A stretch of DNA of 64,000 nucleotides from Marinithermofilum abyssi (GCF_014641195.1 NZ_BMHQ01000006.1:186001-250000), one strand, 5' to 3'. Numbered from the stretch's first letter, positions 37,002 to 46,155 are shown. The notes: generated by a model from the letters alone, not told the origin. A program made the numbers and translations.

Positions 37002-37679
37002 ATGGGAAAAGTGTTGAAGTCCGGTGTCACAATCAAGGGTACCAAAGACGGGCTTCTTTTCCTTTTGGACGATACACGTCCATTTGAGACCATTTTTCAG
37101 GAACTCAAATACAAGCTGGAAAAGAGTCCGGGAAACCTGTGGAACGGTCCGGACACCCACGTGTTGATTCGGATTGGCAAACGGCAGATTACACGGGAAG
37201 AAGAAAGCCGACTACGCAAGTTGATTTCTACCCATAAAAACCTGATTGTCCACTCTATCGAGGCCGAAGGGCGTCCTTATTTGAAAGATGTAAACTCTGG
37301 TATTCAGATGTTGGCCGGAACCGTTCGGTCCGGCCAAGTGTTGGAACACCGCGGAGACCTATTGCTCCTGGGAGATGTCAACCCCGGCGGCTGTGTGCGG
37401 GCTACCGGCAGCATCTTTATTTTGGGAGCGCTTCGGGGGTTGGCCCATGCAGGCGGAGAGGGAGATGACCAGGCAATTATCGCTGCCTCCCAGTTTCGCC
37501 CCACTCAGCTCCGAATCGCCAACGTTGTTTCACGGCCACCGGATGAATGGGAGGAAGTCGATTCCGAAGGGATGAATTTTGCCTACTTGATCAATGATCA
37601 AATCGCTGTGGACAAAATGCATCAACTGCCCCGGTTTCGGCCGGATCTTGAGTGGAAGGACAGCCGCTTTAAGGGGTGA
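37002..37679 (+). CDS. minC: Septum site-determining protein MinC
   Basis: A 225-aa inhibitor of FtsZ ring assembly. The C-terminal beta-helix domain shows the family motif GDVNPGGCVRATGSIFILGA near residues 125-145. The N-terminal FtsZ-binding half starts VTIKGTKDGLLFLLDDTRPF. The ribosome binding site is GAGGCGGGGTG. MinC acts with MinD, encoded next. Confidence 0.95.
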   Translation: MGKVLKSGVTIKGTKDGLLFLLDDTRPFETIFQELKYKLEKSPGNLWNGPDTHVLIRIGKRQITREEESRLRKLISTHKNLIVHSIEAEGRPYLKDVNSGIQMLAGTVRSGQVLEHRGDLLLLGDVNPGGCVRATGSIFILGALRGLAHAGGEGDDQAIIAASQFRPTQLRIANVVSRPPDEWEEVDSEGMNFAYLINDQIAVDKMHQLPRFRPDLEWKDSRFKG

Positions 37680-37711
37680 CAGGAACCATGTCCGAAGGGA
37701 GGGGTGGAAAA

Positions 37712-38506
37712 GTGGGAGAGGCGATTGTTGTGACATCTGGGAAGGGCGGGGTGGGCAAGTCGACCACCTCTGCCAATATCGGCACGGCCTTGGCCATGTC
37801 AGGCAAGCGGGTCTGTCTGGTGGATACAGACATCGGACTCCGCAACCTGGATGTGCTGATGGGTTTGGAAAACCGAATTGTATTTGATCTGGTGGATGTA
37901 GTGGAGAAGAAATGCAAAATTCAACAGGCTTTGATAAAAGATAAGCGATGTGAAGCACTCTATCTGTTGCCGGCGGCTCAAACCAAAGACAAGGCTGCGG
38001 TCAGCAGCGCACAATTGCGCTGGTTGGTCAATGAGCTGAAGGAGCAGTTCGATTACATCCTTATCGACTGTCCTGCCGGAATCGAGAAAGGGTTTCAAAC
38101 AGCGGTTTCGGGAGCGGACAAGGCCATTGTGGTTACTACACCGGAGAATGCCGCCATTCGTGATGCGGACCGAGTCATCGGATTGTTGGAAAAAGAGCGG
38201 ACCGGGCTGCCCAAACTGATCGTCAATCGTTTGCGCACTCAAATGGTGAAAGAAGGCGGCATGATGGATGTAGATGAAGTCGTCAACGTCCTGGCGGTGG
38301 ATTTATTGGGTGTGGTGCCGGATGACGAAGAAGTAATTCGGAGCGGCAACCAAGGGGAGCCGATCGTACTACATAACCGCGGACTGGCTGCTAAAGCCTA
38401 CCGCAACATTGCCCGCCGGATTCAAGGGGAAGTGGTTCCTCTGCTGGTGTTGGAGAAAGAGAAAAAGTTGATGTCCCGTATGAAAAGGTGGCTGGGTTTT
38501 GCGTAA
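37712..38506 (+). CDS. minD: Septum site-determining ATPase MinD
   Basis: The GTG at 37712 is chosen because AAGGGAGGGG lies seven bases upstream and the protein then starts MGEAIVVTSGKGGVGKSTTS, like known MinD. The deviant Walker A KGGVGKST is at residues 11-18. The C-terminal amphipathic helix LMSRMKRWLGFA is the membrane-targeting sequence. The 264-aa product recruits MinC to the membrane. A hairpin-rich repeat ends the operon at 38568. Confidence 0.96.
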   Translation: MGEAIVVTSGKGGVGKSTTSANIGTALAMSGKRVCLVDTDIGLRNLDVLMGLENRIVFDLVDVVEKKCKIQQALIKDKRCEALYLLPAAQTKDKAAVSSAQLRWLVNELKEQFDYILIDCPAGIEKGFQTAVSGADKAIVVTTPENAAIRDADRVIGLLEKERTGLPKLIVNRLRTQMVKEGGMMDVDEVVNVLAVDLLGVVPDDEEVIRSGNQGEPIVLHNRGLAAKAYRNIARRIQGEVVPLLVLEKEKKLMSRMKRWLGFA

Positions 38507-38648
38507 AGGAGTTCTCTGCATTCGCAGGGAGTGAGCCTGCTGCCAAGCCCGTCTTGCGGGGAGAATAGAGCTCTTCAACCAAGGAGCGACCTTTGAACGA
38601 CGTACCCAGTAACGTCAGAGAGGGAGCGACGGGTAGAAGAGCTTTTTC
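38507..38648 (+). repeat. Hairpin repeat and terminator after minD (R3)
   Basis: AGCTCTTC at 38569 and GAAGAGCT at 38636 bracket a block matching the repeat at the window start: GACCTTTGAACG, a short C/A-rich part, and GCGACGGGTAG. A T run follows the right arm, so it also serves as terminator. Upstream, 38507-38567 holds the inverted CTCTGC/GCAGGG region and nothing coding. Confidence 0.6.
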
Positions 38649-38696
38649 ATGGTTCACAAGCGTTAAGCTAAACGTCTGAAGGTGTTTTTCGATTGC

Positions 38697-38725
38697 GCAT
38701 ATCTCCATAAGACAAGTCATAGGAT
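38697..38725 (+). promoter_or_regulatory. Candidate sigma-E promoter of spoIVFA
   Basis: GCATATC at 38697, 14 bases, then CATAGGAT at 38718 match the sigma-E elements (KMATATT, N14, CATACANT) well. B. subtilis spoIVF is a sigma-E operon, so placement supports mother-cell expression. Confidence 0.6.
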
Positions 38726-38774
38726 GTACAAAGAATGAACGGGTTGTCCGATCTTATGGAGGCGGGTGAAGACC

Positions 38775-39554
38775 ATGCGGGAACACTATCGAGGGATGCG
38801 TAAGCGGAGAGATCAGCTTTTGAAAGAATGGCGCAGCCAACGGAGCAGTTTTGGTTCGAAATCATCTTGGCAACCGGTCTGGAAAAAATCGGGCGGCAAG
38901 GAGAAAGGGGAGGAAGCTCCATGGAACCGTCCGGGTCAGTGGCTGGAAGAGGAGAAAAAGCGGAAGGAAGGACGTTTTCTTTTTCAGGTGTTTTTTGCTT
39001 TTATCCTGCTTTCGGTGACGTATCTTGTATTCCAGTCGAAAGTCCCGGCAAGTCAGCAAGCGCAAAGCTTTATTCGTGAAGTGATGGTTCGGGATTATAA
39101 TTTTGCCGGAGCGGCCCGCTGGTACCAGGAACATGTGGGCGGCTCACCCGCCATACTTCCCGCTTTTTTACAGAATAAATCGCAGCCGGAAAAAGGAAAG
39201 CAGGTCTGGGTCACACCAGCTAAGGGAAAAGTGATCCGTCCCTTTGACCAGGAGGCAAGAGGGATGGTCATTCGGACGAATAAAGAGGCGCTGGTGGTGG
39301 CGGCTTCGGAAGGGTGGGTTGTAGATGCCGGCAAAAAAGAAGGATTGGGCATGACAGTGGTTATTCGGCACAGGGATGGCAAGGAAACCTGGTATGGATG
39401 GTTGGGGAATATCCGGGTAAAGAAAAAAGATTGGGTAAAGCCCCGCCAGCTGCTTGGAGAAGTGGGAAACCGGGGGGGCGAGTCGTTGCTTTACTTTGGG
39501 ATGAAACAGGAGGACCGTTTTATTAATCCGGCGGCTGTGATTTCTTTTGATTGA
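38775..39554 (+). CDS. spoIVFA: Stage IV sporulation protein FA (SpoIVFA)
   Basis: A 259-aa protein with a cytoplasmic, basic N-terminus, one span (FLFQVFFAFILLSVTYLVF) near residue 80, and a C-terminal M23-peptidase-like domain (VWVTPAKGKVIRPF, then VVIRHRDGKETWYG). The catalytic His/Asp metal residues of active M23 enzymes are not evident, as in SpoIVFA. It holds SpoIVFB in the outer forespore membrane. The ATG at 38775 has GGAGGCGGG eight bases upstream, better than a GTG at 38766. It overlaps spoIVFB. Confidence 0.9.
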   Translation: MREHYRGMRKRRDQLLKEWRSQRSSFGSKSSWQPVWKKSGGKEKGEEAPWNRPGQWLEEEKKRKEGRFLFQVFFAFILLSVTYLVFQSKVPASQQAQSFIREVMVRDYNFAGAARWYQEHVGGSPAILPAFLQNKSQPEKGKQVWVTPAKGKVIRPFDQEARGMVIRTNKEALVVAASEGWVVDAGKKEGLGMTVVIRHRDGKETWYGWLGNIRVKKKDWVKPRQLLGEVGNRGGESLLYFGMKQEDRFINPAAVISFD

Positions 39555-40416
39555 CATACTGTCTCCGTTGCAGGGTGTTCGCATCCGGCTTCATCTGCTG
39601 TTTTGGTTGGTGATTTTTTCGTCCGTTTGGACCGGCCAATTTCTTGAACTGATCACGTTGTTTGTACTGGTACTGATCCACGAGCTGGGTCATATTTCCG
39701 CAGCCCACTCCTTTCGGTGGCGGATCACCTCCTTAGAGTTGCTGCCTTTCGGCGGCGTAGCCAAAACAGATGAATGGGGCACGGTTCCAGCCCGGGAAGA
39801 AGTGATCGTCGCGCTGGCAGGTCCTTTTCACAACGTGATGATGGTGCTGTCGGGGCTGGCTTTTTATCATGCAGGATGGTGGACGGATGATTGGACCCGC
39901 TATTTTGTTCAGGGGAACACAATGTTGGCTCTGTTTAATCTGTTGCCTGTTTATCCTCTGGATGGCGGTAGAGTGATGCAGGCGGTTCTGGGGCGGGGCA
40001 TGTCCTACAGAAAGGCGATCCTGTGGAGCTTGCGGATCAGTGCGGTTTTCACGATGGGCTTATTGTTCTGGTCGGTGGTCGGATCATCCTTTTCTTTCAA
40101 CCTGTTTGTGATCGGACTCTTCTTATTGCAAGCCAATTGGTTCGCTTGGCGCCAAAAAGAATACCAATATATCCGTTTTCTCATGCATCGACGCCAAATG
40201 CCGGTACCGGCAACCGCAAGGGTGACATCCATCGATGCTCGGGATACAGATTCTCTGCTCAAGGTGATTCGACGCTTTCGCAAGGACGCTTATCATGTCG
40301 TTCACGTAGTGGATGGCAAGGGACGGCGTCTTTGTTCCATACCGGAGGAAATATTGTTGAAAGCGTATTTTGATGACAAAAAGCTGCAAGCGGCTCTTGG
40401 GGATCTGATCGCTTGA
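39547..40416 (+). CDS. spoIVFB: Intramembrane metalloprotease SpoIVFB (S2P family)
   Basis: A 289-aa site-2 protease with six spans. HELGH is at residues 45-49 in LVLIHELGHISAAHSF, and the third ligand is in NLLPVYPLDGGRVM near residue 138. A C-terminal CBS-like region follows (residues 215-280). SpoIVFB cleaves pro-sigma-K, controlled by SpoIVFA and BofA. The TTG at 39547 overlaps the spoIVFA stop, so the pair is coupled. In B. subtilis rplU follows; here an island separates them. Confidence 0.95.
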   Translation: MIDILSPLQGVRIRLHLLFWLVIFSSVWTGQFLELITLFVLVLIHELGHISAAHSFRWRITSLELLPFGGVAKTDEWGTVPAREEVIVALAGPFHNVMMVLSGLAFYHAGWWTDDWTRYFVQGNTMLALFNLLPVYPLDGGRVMQAVLGRGMSYRKAILWSLRISAVFTMGLLFWSVVGSSFSFNLFVIGLFLLQANWFAWRQKEYQYIRFLMHRRQMPVPATARVTSIDARDTDSLLKVIRRFRKDAYHVVHVVDGKGRRLCSIPEEILLKAYFDDKKLQAALGDLIA

Positions 40417-40439
40417 GGATTTTTTTGTCAAGCGCAACC

Positions 40440-41000
40440 AAGTACTATACAATCTTGTTTCCTTTGGACAAGCGCACCACCCATCCGGAAATTTGCCAAC
40501 GGTCAAGTGGATTGTGCATCAAAATCCGAATATTTTCCGTCCCGTTAAAATCACCTCTTCCGGCACCAATTGATCGATGCTTGCCTTATTGTTGAGATAA
40601 GCCAGTAATTCAGGTTGAATCCAGTAACTTTTTTCATTCAGTTCACCAGCTGGATGGGGATACTGAAGTAATATTTTCTCATTCCCTTTACTTAACTTTC
40701 TTAGCATTTCCCTGTATTCTTCAGCAGTCGAGTAGACATATCGTTCGGAAGTCGTTTCCAGTCCCGCTTCCTTCAGCAGATTTATGATGACATCGGTCGC
40801 AACCGCTTGACTGCACAGCGCCGACATATCTCCAGCAACTACTATTCGCGTCCGGTATAAAAATCTAAGTGAGCGAGGTCATAGTCTACCTGAACCCATC
40901 TCAATCGTTGAAATGAAGTACGTGGATTAAATATGTGACCTGGCCCATAGATTTCCTTCAGCGTAAGAACCGACTTTGTCTGAATCGACCTGGTATCCAT
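40440..41000 (-). pseudogene. Decayed ATP-grasp pair: B-type remnant joined to an A-type fragment
   Basis: Starting at 41000, with TTGGGTAAA-type upstream and AGGAGG, the first 31 codons are nearly identical to the intact 41806-42999 gene (MDTRSIQTKSVLTLKEIYGP). A one-base deletion near 40848 shifts the frame. The frame MSALCSQAVATDVIINLLKE then runs to QLVPEEVILTGRKI, joining two VPEE sites that lie far apart in the intact gene. After the junction near 40527, text matches the A-type gene (ILMHNPLDRWQISGWVVRLS, GNKIV) and stops. Recombination between short repeats fits. Confidence 0.85.
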
Positions 41001-41035
41001 ATGAAATTCTCCTCCTTGGGTAAAAAGACGGGCTG

Positions 41036-41797
41036 TTAGGAATACTTTTTTACGATAAACTTGTGGGTGTACAACACTCTCCTATACATGGGCCTACTCA
41101 CAGCTTTAAACATCTGCCGAAATAGGGGATTGGTGTTTGCCTCGATAAACCAGACTTTCCCTTTGTTATCGACAGCCAAATCAATACCAAGTACTCTGAA
41201 CTCGTAATAACTACCTAAAACATTAGAAACTAAGTGGGCCAAATTGGATAAATCACCAGCGATTTGAGCTGTATCCCAATCGTTGGCTTCTAGAGCTCGG
41301 CCAACAGAAACGCTCTCTGCCCCACGAGACATGTTCGTCACAATCTCGTTTCCTTTGGACCAGCGCACCACCCATCCGGAAAGTTGCCAATGGTCATAGG
41401 GTTTGTGCATCATAATCCGAATATCATAAGAGCGCCCTTCCAGTTGAGCCATCTCAATACCTTGTTGTACAATATATTTACGGCCTCTCTTCATTTGCTC
41501 GGTTAAAAAACTGAAAGCCTCTTGAAGCAAGACGATCTTAACCTCTTCCTTCATACTGGATCGAATCTCGCACTGCTTAGAGTTGATTTTTCTAACCCGA
41601 TAAATATTGATGCCTCCGTGACCCCTGTTTGGTTTCACATAAACCGTCTCGTATTGTTGAAGCATGGCCCTCAAGCTTTCTTCGGAGAACCATTCCGTTT
41701 TGGGAATATAAGAAGAGATCCAAGGATCTTTTAATAAAACGGCGTTTTTCTTCATTTTGCTTACTACTATTCTCTGAACCCTCATAATACGATCCAT
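41036..41797 (-). CDS. YheC/YheD-type ATP-grasp protein (copy A')
   Basis: A 253-aa ATP-grasp protein, MDRIMRVQRIVVSKMKKNAV start. The motifs YETVYVKPNRGHGGINIYRV, QQGIEMAQLEGRSYDIRIMM and GIDLAVDNKGKVWFIEANTN match YheC/YheD endospore-coat-associated ATP-grasp proteins, here without the long N-terminal domain of Bacillus YheC. The final 28 residues are identical to copy A''. ATP-grasp enzymes make acyl phosphates and ligate amines; no substrate can be read. It follows the B gene by eight bases. Confidence 0.82.
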   Translation of the reverse strand: MDRIMRVQRIVVSKMKKNAVLLKDPWISSYIPKTEWFSEESLRAMLQQYETVYVKPNRGHGGINIYRVRKINSKQCEIRSSMKEEVKIVLLQEAFSFLTEQMKRGRKYIVQQGIEMAQLEGRSYDIRIMMHKPYDHWQLSGWVVRWSKGNEIVTNMSRGAESVSVGRALEANDWDTAQIAGDLSNLAHLVSNVLGSYYEFRVLGIDLAVDNKGKVWFIEANTNPLFRQMFKAVSRPMYRRVLYTHKFIVKKYS

Positions 41798-41805
41798 CCT
41801 CTCTA

Positions 41806-42999
41806 TTAATATACTGATATGCCCTCCTGGATCAATTGTTCATTCAAATGATCGACGTCTTTCCGGCTATCGCCGAGAAGCAGTCCGGAAAGATAACCCG
41901 GGGCATCCCGATAGGGACTTGCGTTGGGATCGTAAATAGATAGCGGAATTAGACGTCCTTCTTCCATTTTTTGGCGTACTACGCGGATCAGACGGTCAAA
42001 ATCACATTGTATGTTCCAGAAAAAATGCAAACACATTCTCTTGGCTCCGTAGACTTCTTCGATCCGATCCCGAAGAAGCAGTGCCGCACTGGATCCGTTC
42101 AAACGGAAGTTTAAATCCAGCACATAACAGTCTCCTTCCTGTGTGATCACGATATCAAATCCAGCAACGCCGACATATCCCAATACTTTGGCCCTTTCTA
42201 TGATTTTCCGCCCCGTTAAAATCACTTCTTCTGGCACCTCTCTGTGGTCAATCCAGTTCCCCATATAACGTCCCCGCTCATCAACTATCTGTTCTGATGA
42301 TCCGATGTAGAGGATCTTCCCTTTTGCTGTTACGACAAACTGAACGCAGTAATTTCTCACAATAGGAAGGAACTCTTCCACAACAACCGATTCCGCGTCT
42401 TTAAACAACTGGCAAGCGTACCTCAAGTCCTCTTCTGTCCGGCAGATGACGACGCCAACTCCTCCGCTGGCGGGTTGGCCCGTAGCAACTTTAATCACAA
42501 TCGGTAACGGGTGTGGGATTTCGCTGAGACGTGTTATAACAGAGCGAAAGGGGCGATTCTCTTCCGGCACCAATTGATCGATACTTGCCTTATTGTTGAG
42601 ATAAGCCAGTAATTCAGGTTGAATCGAGTAACTTTTTTCATTCAGTTCACCAGCTGGATGGGGAAACTGAAGTACGACTTTCTCATTCCCTTTACTTAAA
42701 TTTCTTAGTATCTCTCTATATTCTCCAGCGGTCGAGTAGACATACCGTTCGGAAGCCGGTTCCAGTCCCGCTTCCTTTAGCAAGTTAATGACGACATCGG
42801 TCGTAACCGCTTGACTGCACAGTACCGGCATATCTCCAGCAACCACCAATTCGCGTCCGGTCATAAAATCGATACTAGCGTGGTCTTCCGGAAACCATCC
42901 CAACTGTTGAAATGAAGTGCGTGGATTAAATATGTGACCTGGCCCATAGATTTCCTTCAGCGTCAGAACCGACTTTATCTGAATCGACCTGGTATCCAT
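41806..42999 (-). CDS. ATP-grasp ligase with pre-ATP-grasp domain (B gene)
   Basis: A 397-aa protein with AAGGAGGGG before the ATG. The N-terminal 110 residues form a pre-ATP-grasp-like domain (GPGHIFNPRTSFQQLGWF). The ATP-grasp part has LPIVIKVATGQPASGGVGVV (glycine-rich loop, near residue 165) and GFDIVITQEGDCYVLDLNFR (metal-binding end, near residue 290), then LNGSSAALLL. It resembles PGM1-like peptide ligases and D-Ala-D-Ala-ligase-fold carboxylate-amine ligases; neither is proved. It sits between two YheC-like genes. Confidence 0.75.
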   Translation of the reverse strand: MDTRSIQIKSVLTLKEIYGPGHIFNPRTSFQQLGWFPEDHASIDFMTGRELVVAGDMPVLCSQAVTTDVVINLLKEAGLEPASERYVYSTAGEYREILRNLSKGNEKVVLQFPHPAGELNEKSYSIQPELLAYLNNKASIDQLVPEENRPFRSVITRLSEIPHPLPIVIKVATGQPASGGVGVVICRTEEDLRYACQLFKDAESVVVEEFLPIVRNYCVQFVVTAKGKILYIGSSEQIVDERGRYMGNWIDHREVPEEVILTGRKIIERAKVLGYVGVAGFDIVITQEGDCYVLDLNFRLNGSSAALLLRDRIEEVYGAKRMCLHFFWNIQCDFDRLIRVVRQKMEEGRLIPLSIYDPNASPYRDAPGYLSGLLLGDSRKDVDHLNEQLIQEGISVY

Positions 43000-43034
43000 A
43001 TGAAATTCCCCTCCTTGGGTAAAAAAACGGGCTG

Positions 43035-43796
43035 TTAGGAATACTTTTTTACGATAAACTTATGGGTGTACAACACTCTCCTATACATGGGCCTACTCAC
43101 AGCTTTAAACATCTGCCGAAACCCGGGACCGGTGTTTGCCTCGATAAACCAGACTTTCCCTTTGTTATCGACAGCCAAATCAATACCAAGTTCTCTGAGC
43201 TCGTAATAATTGTCTAAAACGTTAGAAACTAAGTGGGCCAAATTGGACAAATCCCCAGCAATTTGAGCTGCATCCCAATTGTTTCCTTTAAGAGCTCGGT
43301 CGATCGAAATGCTCTCTCCCCCTCGGTGCATGTTCGTTACAATCATGTCTCGTTTAGACAAGCGCACCACCCATCCAGAAAGTTGCCAATGGTCAAATGG
43401 TTTGTGCATCATAATCCGAATATCATAAGGGCGCCCTTCCAGTTGAGCCATTTCAATACCTTGTTGTACAATATAATAGCGATCTCTCTCAATATGCTTG
43501 TTTAAAAAACTGAAAGCCTTTTGAAGCGAGACGATTTTAACCTCTACATTCATACTGGATTGAATCTCGCACTTCTTAGAGTTGATTTTTCGAACTCGAA
43601 AAATACCGATTCCTTTGTTACCCTTGTTTGGTTTCACATAAACTGTCTCGTATTGTTGAAGCATGGCCCTCAAGCTTTCTTCAGAGAGCCATTCCGTTTT
43701 GGGGATATGTGGAGATATCCAAGGATCTTTTAATAAAAGGGTGTTTATCTTCATTTTACCTTGTAGCCTTCCTTGAAACGCCATAATACGATCCAT
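43035..43796 (-). CDS. YheC/YheD-type ATP-grasp protein (copy A'')
   Basis: A 253-aa paralogue of copy A', MDRIMAFQGRLQGKMKINTL start at 43796 (alternative ATG at 43784). It has VYVKPNKGNKGIGIFRVRKI and GIDLAVDNKGKVWFIEANTG. The upstream extension of the frame has no ribosome binding site. The last 28 residues are identical to A'. Order on the minus strand is A''-B-A', then remnant B and A, so the unit was duplicated. Close spacing suggests one transcript. Confidence 0.8.
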   Translation of the reverse strand: MDRIMAFQGRLQGKMKINTLLLKDPWISPHIPKTEWLSEESLRAMLQQYETVYVKPNKGNKGIGIFRVRKINSKKCEIQSSMNVEVKIVSLQKAFSFLNKHIERDRYYIVQQGIEMAQLEGRPYDIRIMMHKPFDHWQLSGWVVRLSKRDMIVTNMHRGGESISIDRALKGNNWDAAQIAGDLSNLAHLVSNVLDNYYELRELGIDLAVDNKGKVWFIEANTGPGFRQMFKAVSRPMYRRVLYTHKFIVKKYS

Positions 43797-43904
43797 CCTC
43801 TCTAATAATCTACTATATGTTATGAAGGTCCCATAGATATTGTGCATGTGATAGAATAAATGAGTATACCAGACAAAACGTTCATGCTTTTTAGGGCGTG
43901 TCTG

Positions 43905-44360
43905 ATAATTCGAACCGCTAGCCGATAAGATGGCGGGCGATGGTAACGGCAGCTTGATTGACGCCTCGCTTCTCATAACGGGTAGCAATGGCACGCCATT
44001 GTTTCAGTCGATTGAAGCACCGTTCGGCAACATTTCGCTTCGCGTACAGATGACGATCGAAGGATAGAGGGGGACCGGGTCGTTGGCCTCGGCGCTCACG
44101 TTGATCGCACCGTTCCGGTATCGTGTATGGGATGCCTCGCCGTCGAAGAAGATCCCGGCAACTCGGGTAGCGATACCCCCGGTCGGCAAGGAGCCGATCC
44201 GGGCGTTTTTGAGTTGACCCCCCGTCGGTCGCATCACCCGAATGGTATCCAACAACGGCTCCAACTGGGTACTGTCATGGCGTTGCCCCGGAGTCAGGTG
44301 AGTCGACAGGGGGCGACCTTTCCCGTCACAAACCAGGTGCAACTTGGTGCTGAATTCGTA
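43905..44360 (-). pseudogene. IS5-type transposase remnant
   Basis: The conserved text STKLHLVCDGKGRPLSTHLT and PLLDTIRVMRPTGG is followed, after a frame shift in the RIGSLPTGGIATR region, by the matching ADRGY/RRRGIPYTIPERCDQRERR and RHLYAKRNVAERCFNRLKQW segments in the other frame. The N-terminal half is missing (cut at about 44360). The downstream edge has the GGCGTGTCTGATAATT end type. So the element is dead. It lies directly upstream of the ATP-grasp array. Confidence 0.75.
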
Positions 44361-44772
44361 TTTATCTCATTCTTTATGAAATTGTTAATTTGTTGAATCA
44401 TTTTTGCTCTAGTACAATTATAAAATGAATGTATCAAATCCGTGGAGAAAGGTAAGGTCAGCCGGAAATGAGGCTTAAATACGTTGTCTTCTTGGCTGTA
44501 TACGGATCCTGAGGTTTTGGAGATTGGAATAGAGAGAATTTTAGTAAAACATGGCAGTTTGCCGGGCACGTTAGCCAAGTCCGACAGCTGGGGGATTACT
44601 TCAGTGCCGAGGTGTCGGGCAACCCGATTATCGTAGCCCGTGCGAGGAGCAGAAAAATTCTAAAAATTTTTACACATACCGTGTATCGTGCAGTCAAACT
44701 GGGTAGAGGGCGAAGCAGTTTTCACCTGTCCGTATGCTATTGATAATTCCATGAGGGAGATGGTGAAAGTTG
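44361..44772. other. Decayed region upstream of the permease gene
   Basis: AT-rich start with no gene. Near 44513-44660 the plus strand reads in pieces as PEVLEIGIERILVKHGSLPG then VRQLGDYFSAEVSGNPIIVA in shifted frames, as if a gene had decayed. I cannot assign it to a family. It ends at the ribosome binding site of the permease. Confidence 0.4.
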
Positions 44773-46155
44773 ATGAAAACAGGACTAGGGAATGGAGCCC
44801 GATTGAATCGGTCGATGAAAAGCCGGCACTTGTTTATGATCTCCCTGGGCGGGGTGATTGGTACCGGGCTTTTCCTGGGTTCGGGGCCTACGATCGGTGG
44901 GGCGGGGCCGGGAGGAGCGGTGGTCGCTTACCTCTTAGGTGGTTTGCTCATGTATCTCGCCATGGTCTGTCTGGGCGAATTGTCGGTGGTAATGCCGGTA
45001 TCCGGCTCTTTCCAGGCCCATGCGACCCGATTTATCGGACCCGCGACGGGATTTATGATCGGATGGACCTACTGGATGAGCTGGGCCACAACGGTCGGCT
45101 CAGAATTTACCGCGGCCGGTATGATGATGCGACGGTGGTTTCCAGATACGCCAGTCTGGATCTGGAGTGCCGCTTTCGTCGTCTTGCTTTTCACCCTGAA
45201 CGCATTGACGACCAGGGGCTTCGCCGAAACGGAATTCTGGTTTGCGGGAATCAAAGTGCTGGCTGTCATCCTCTTCATCCTCATCGGCGGGGCCGCCGTT
45301 TTTGGGTTGATTGGTCTGGAGGGGAAACCCGCCCCTTTCTTCACCAACATCACCGATCACGGCGGACTCTTTCCCAACGGGTGGGCGGCGGTATTCATTA
45401 CGATGATGACCGTCGTATACGCCTATCAGGGGTCGGAGCTCGCGGGGGTTGCCGCGGGCGAGACGGAAGATCCTCAAAAAAACATCCCCAGGGCGATCAA
45501 AAACATCGTATATCGTGTGCTGATCTTCTACGTGATGGCCGTTATCGTTCTGTCGGCGCTCGTTCCTTGGCAAAAGGCGGGATTGATCGAGAGCCCTTTT
45601 GTCACCGTTTTCGACATGGTCGGAATTCCTTACGCCGCGGATATCATGAACTTCGTGATCTTGACCGCGATTCTCTCCGTGGGTAACTCCGGCCTCTATG
45701 CCAGCACCCGCATTCTCTGGTCCATGTCCCGGGATAAAATGGCGCCTTCCCTTATCGGAAGATTGACGTCTCGGGGAGTTCCCCTTTACGCCCTACTGGT
45801 TACCCTCGGTTTCGCCCTGTTGTCACTGCTCTCCAGTGTGGTGGCGGCAGAAACGGTTTTCATGGTATTGCTTTCCATCAGTGGCTTGGCGGGAACCGTT
45901 ACCTGGATGGTGATCGCTCTGGCACAGTACAATTTCCGCAAAGGGTACGTGAGGGAAGGGGGGAATGTTAAAGATTTGGTGTTTGCTGTGCGGTTCTTTC
46001 CACTCGTGCCGATCCTGTGCATCCTGATTTGCCTGTCCATCTTCGTCTTCCTCGCCTTTGACCCGACTCAGCGTTCTTCCCTTTACTACGGATTCGGGTT
46101 CATCGCCGCCTGCTATCTTTATTACTTTTTCCGGTACGGGAGGAGAAGAGGATAA
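44773..46155 (+). CDS. Amino acid permease (APC superfamily)
   Basis: A 460-aa protein with about 12 spans. The N-terminal motif HLFMISLGGVIGTGLFLGSG is the amino-acid transporter family signature, and GELSVVMPVSGSF follows. AGETEDPQKNIPRAIKNI is the typical cytosolic loop. The likely start is the ATG at 44773 (TTG at 44770 also open) with GGTGA upstream. The nearest groups are AnsP/GabP-type; substrate not determined. It sits at the end of island 2, before rplU. Confidence 0.9.
   Translation: MKTGLGNGARLNRSMKSRHLFMISLGGVIGTGLFLGSGPTIGGAGPGGAVVAYLLGGLLMYLAMVCLGELSVVMPVSGSFQAHATRFIGPATGFMIGWTYWMSWATTVGSEFTAAGMMMRRWFPDTPVWIWSAAFVVLLFTLNALTTRGFAETEFWFAGIKVLAVILFILIGGAAVFGLIGLEGKPAPFFTNITDHGGLFPNGWAAVFITMMTVVYAYQGSELAGVAAGETEDPQKNIPRAIKNIVYRVLIFYVMAVIVLSALVPWQKAGLIESPFVTVFDMVGIPYAADIMNFVILTAILSVGNSGLYASTRILWSMSRDKMAPSLIGRLTSRGVPLYALLVTLGFALLSLLSSVVAAETVFMVLLSISGLAGTVTWMVIALAQYNFRKGYVREGGNVKDLVFAVRFFPLVPILCILICLSIFVFLAFDPTQRSSLYYGFGFIAACYLYYFFRYGRRRG

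Noticed and set aside
40519-40827. The 102-codon frame as a separate small gene
   Set aside because: Base-level similarity to the neighbouring B gene shows it is a deleted remnant, with its true start at 41000 in another frame.
44688-45686. A 332-codon frame overlapping the permease gene
   Set aside because: The permease frame has clear membrane spans and a motif; the other frame is rich in Arg and Gly, as shifted frames are in GC-rich DNA.
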